Shown here in pieces: positions 12,403 through 13,075 of a stretch of DNA of 13,075 bases. Location: contig JASIGD010000228.1 in NCBI GenBank assembly GCA_030045295.1, forward strand, positions 1 through 13,075, written 5' to 3'. The stretch is from Streptosporangiaceae bacterium. GTDB taxonomy: Bacteria; Actinomycetota; Actinomycetes; Streptosporangiales; Streptosporangiaceae. Below the pieces are notes generated by a model that had not been told where the DNA came from, ran no database searches, and saw only the letters and a list, made by a program, of their open reading frames with translations. Numbering within the stretch: the stretch's first letter is position 1; each line of letters opens with the position of its first letter. Made by a program: the position numbers and the translations under genes.

Positions 12403-12741
12403 ATGGCTGTCAGGCCCATGACGGGGCAGGCGTTCTTCGTGCTCACCGCGCTGGCCGATGGCCCGCGGCATGGGTACGGCATCGTGGGTGAGGTCGAGGA
12501 GCTGTCGCGGGGCCGGGTGAAGCTGAAGATCGGCGGCCTGTACGGGGTGCTGGACCGGCTCGCCGCCGAGGGGCTGATCGAGCCCGACCGGGAGGAGGCG
12601 CACGACGGCCGGCTGCGCCGCTATTACCGGCTCACCCGGGACGGGCGGGGCGCGCTGGCTGAGGAGGCCGAGCTTCGTGCCGCCACCGCCCGGGTGGTCC
12701 GGACGAGGCTGCGTCTGGCCGGTCCGGAGGCGGCCGGATGA
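12403..12741 (+). CDS. PadR-family transcriptional regulator
   Basis: This 112-residue winged-helix repressor is of the short PadR class. Visible blocks are the N-terminal helix FFVLTALADGPRHGYGI (about 11-27), the recognition part LKIGGLYGVLDRLAAEGLIE (with GG-LYGVLDRL in place of the usual GTLY-x-xLxRL), the wing DGRLRRYYRLTRDGRGAL, and a C-terminal dimerisation helix ending RTRLRLAG. PadR proteins bind dyads as dimers and are often released by small hydrophobic or phenolic ligands. The gene begins right at the predicted transcription start, with an operator-like repeat overlapping its promoter, which suggests autorepression. Its TGA overlaps the ATG of the next gene (12738-12741), so the two are translationally coupled. 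The ligand is unknown. Confidence 0.93.
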   Translation: MAVRPMTGQAFFVLTALADGPRHGYGIVGEVEELSRGRVKLKIGGLYGVLDRLAAEGLIEPDREEAHDGRLRRYYRLTRDGRGALAEEAELRAATARVVRTRLRLAGPEAAG

Positions 12742-13075
12742 GCGGCGACCTGGAGCGGCGGTACCGGCGGGTGCTGCGGCTGCTGCCCGGCTGGTACCGC
12801 CAGCTGTGGGAAGAGGACATGGTCGCCGCGTTCCTGGACGGCTGGCTGACCGGCGACCCGGAGGCGGACGAGTACATCAGCAAGGCTGCCAGGCCCGAAT
12901 GGGCGGAGGTCGCCAGCGTGGCTGGCCTGGCTGCCCGGCTGTACCTGGGCGGCGCGGGCGCTCCGCGCCGGTACTTCGTCTGGGGCCAGGCCATACGGCG
13001 CGCGGTGCTCACCGTGATGCTGGTGCACGCGACCCTGGCCCTTGACGTGCTCGTGCTGACGGCCTGGAACCGCCG
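12738..13075 (+). CDS. PadR-coupled protein with predicted membrane segment (cut by window edge)
   Basis: The first 112 codons are in the window. The N-terminus, MSGDLERRYRRVLRLLPGW followed by YRQLWEEDMVAAFLDGW, is a pattern I associate with actinomycete proteins that follow a PadR gene: a basic amphipathic helix with LLPxWYR and an acidic WEEDM segment. It continues with an Ala/Glu helix, then AIRRAVLTVMLVHATLALDVLVLTAW, the first probable membrane span (about 88-110). It may be a multi-span membrane protein of unknown role. Translation is coupled to the PadR gene by a 4-base ATGA overlap, so it probably belongs to the regulon controlled by that repressor. Codon use matches its neighbours. 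The remainder lies beyond the window. Confidence 0.85.
   Translation, partial: MSGDLERRYRRVLRLLPGWYRQLWEEDMVAAFLDGWLTGDPEADEYISKAARPEWAEVASVAGLAARLYLGGAGAPRRYFVWGQAIRRAVLTVMLVHATLALDVLVLTAWNR

Noticed and set aside
12256..12603. 115-codon minus frame antisense to PadR, with a tail resembling a protein near 12260-12370
   Set aside because: Most of it is the antisense of the PadR gene. The tail (QQQILTALAPSEQVVQNGDV) looks protein-like, but I could not link it to a family and its codon use is not typical of the region.

Overview
The base composition (very GC-rich, third codon positions nearly always G or C), the frequent GTG starts, a short-LID adenylate kinase, NarL-type two-component genes and a MEDS-domain sensor all point to a high-GC actinomycete chromosome. 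I cannot name the genus. I saw no tRNA, rRNA, CRISPR array or intact insertion sequence.

Left part (1-2634, minus strand): a probable operon read right to left. It holds a chloroperoxidase-like alpha/beta hydrolase, a DUF4331 protein, a muconolactone-isomerase-like protein and, after a 260-base gap, a second alpha/beta hydrolase cut by the window edge. Centre-left (2802-6724): a signalling island. It has a NarL/FixJ response regulator (+), a stand-alone receiver protein (-), and divergently a MEDS-domain sensor whose stop codon overlaps the start of a large soluble histidine kinase (two GAF-like modules, PAS, HisKA_3, HATPase). A short dyad, GGG-N-K-AA-CCC, occurs once before the regulator and three times between the receiver and MEDS genes. 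It is a candidate shared operator.

Centre (6824-9213): an acyl-CoA dehydrogenase-fold flavoprotein with Asp at the usual catalytic Glu position, then an aldo/keto reductase. Centre-right (9316-10942, minus): a short-LID adenylate kinase, a 68-residue unknown protein with strongly coding-like codon use, and a small exported protein ending at a strong stem-loop and carrying its Shine-Dalgarno in a hairpin loop.

Right part (11033-13075): two decayed genes facing each other (a GH3 glycosidase remnant and a DPM1-like family 2 glycosyltransferase remnant). Next comes about 550 bases without a convincing gene but with two consecutive perfect 12-bp stem-loops and further hairpins. The window closes with a PadR regulator and its translationally coupled partner, a membrane-associated protein cut by the edge. 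The PadR gene looks leaderless, and an inverted repeat sits across its core promoter.

The most promising items are the MEDS/kinase/receiver/regulator island with its shared dyad, the tandem stem-loops at 12078-12191, and the autoregulatory-looking leaderless PadR promoter. Functions are assigned by recognising family motifs by eye. No database search was run.
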